Source of the DNA: Lutibacter sp.
GTDB lineage: Bacteria; Bacteroidota; Bacteroidia; Flavobacteriales; Flavobacteriaceae
DNA: 6,178 nucleotides
Reading direction: 5' to 3'
Assembly: GCA_030599055.1 (NCBI GenBank)
Contig: JAUVOS010000156.1
Location: 1 to 6,178, forward strand
In this document: positions 6,119 to 6,178 of the stretch, piece by piece
How the letters are laid out: the number at the start of each line of letters is the position of its first letter
Numbering within the stretch: position 1 is the stretch's first letter
Translations under genes and position numbers: made by a program
The notes under the pieces: generated by a model
The model's input: the letters and a program-made list of their open reading frames with translations, nothing else
Told to the model about the DNA's origin: nothing
Database searches by the model: none

Positions 6119-6178
6119 ATGTCAACACAGAGAACAAATGGTCATACAGTTTCACGGTTAACAGTTCATATAGTTTGG
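6119..6178 (+). CDS. tnpA: IS200/IS605 family transposase TnpA, N-terminal 20 codons, cut by window edge
   Basis: The open frame reads MSTQRTNGHTVSRLTVHIVW and runs off the window. The motif SRLTVHIVW matches the first beta strand of Y1 (HUH) single-strand transposases as found in Bacteroidota IS200-like elements. Such enzymes cut and rejoin single-stranded DNA at hairpin ends via a tyrosine nucleophile; the HUH motif and the tyrosine lie beyond the window and cannot be checked. The ATG at 6119 is chosen because it fits the usual N-terminal length and follows the TATCTTTG box. A domesticated RAYT protein is an alternative, and would be notable given the REP-like repeats nearby. Confidence 0.78.
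   Translation, partial: MSTQRTNGHTVSRLTVHIVW

Larger units (their letters stand above)
6045..6178 (+). mobile_element. IS200/IS605-type insertion sequence, left end and start of tnpA (partial)
   Basis: The element is recognised by the N-terminus of its transposase (6119 on) and by a subterminal palindrome 36 bases before the start codon. Members of this family have no terminal inverted repeats; their ends carry imperfect palindromes read as single-stranded hairpins by TnpA. The outer boundary is my estimate, placed where a repeat-like sequence (6028-6044) breaks off, which would put the hairpin 22 bases inside the tip. The right end lies outside the window, so the boundary, the target and the presence of an accessory tnpB cannot be decided. 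Confidence 0.6.

Overview
The window is low-GC, AT-rich DNA that looks like a chromosomal segment of a Bacteroidota bacterium, most likely a member of the Flavobacteriaceae. Several things point there: the three long proteins have a flavobacterial character, none of the starts has a Shine-Dalgarno sequence, boxes of the Bacteroidetes sigma type (TAnnTTTG) occur, and the gaps carry palindromic repeats of the kind common in these genomes. Genus and species cannot be read from the sequence.

Layout. Positions 1-83 are the upstream region of ligA. Positions 84-2081 (+) encode a complete NAD-dependent DNA ligase, LigA. A C/G-rich hairpin (2097-2115) fills the 50-base gap to the convergent gene at 2132-3442 (-), a DUF819-family polytopic membrane protein. 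The 339-base gap 3443-3781 has no credible gene but carries two kinds of palindromic repeat: one 11-bp perfect hairpin, and a 24-base unit present twice. Positions 3782-5692 (-) encode an exported S9-family serine peptidase resembling dipeptidyl peptidase 5. The 426-base gap 5693-6118 holds a candidate peptidase promoter, a strong hairpin, a doubtful 44-codon ORF and the probable left end of an insertion sequence. From 6119 to the window edge (+) run the first 20 codons of an IS200/IS605-type TnpA transposase.

How the genes relate. There is no sign of a shared pathway. LigA is core replication and repair. The DUF819 protein is a putative inner-membrane transporter of unknown substrate. The S9 peptidase probably trims oligopeptides in the periplasm. 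The two minus-strand genes point the same way but are 339 bases apart with repeats between them, so an operon is unlikely. I see no evidence of a new defence, secretion or metabolic system. What is worth a second look lies in the gaps: the repeats, the IS end and the hairpin-rich stretch around 5775-5867.
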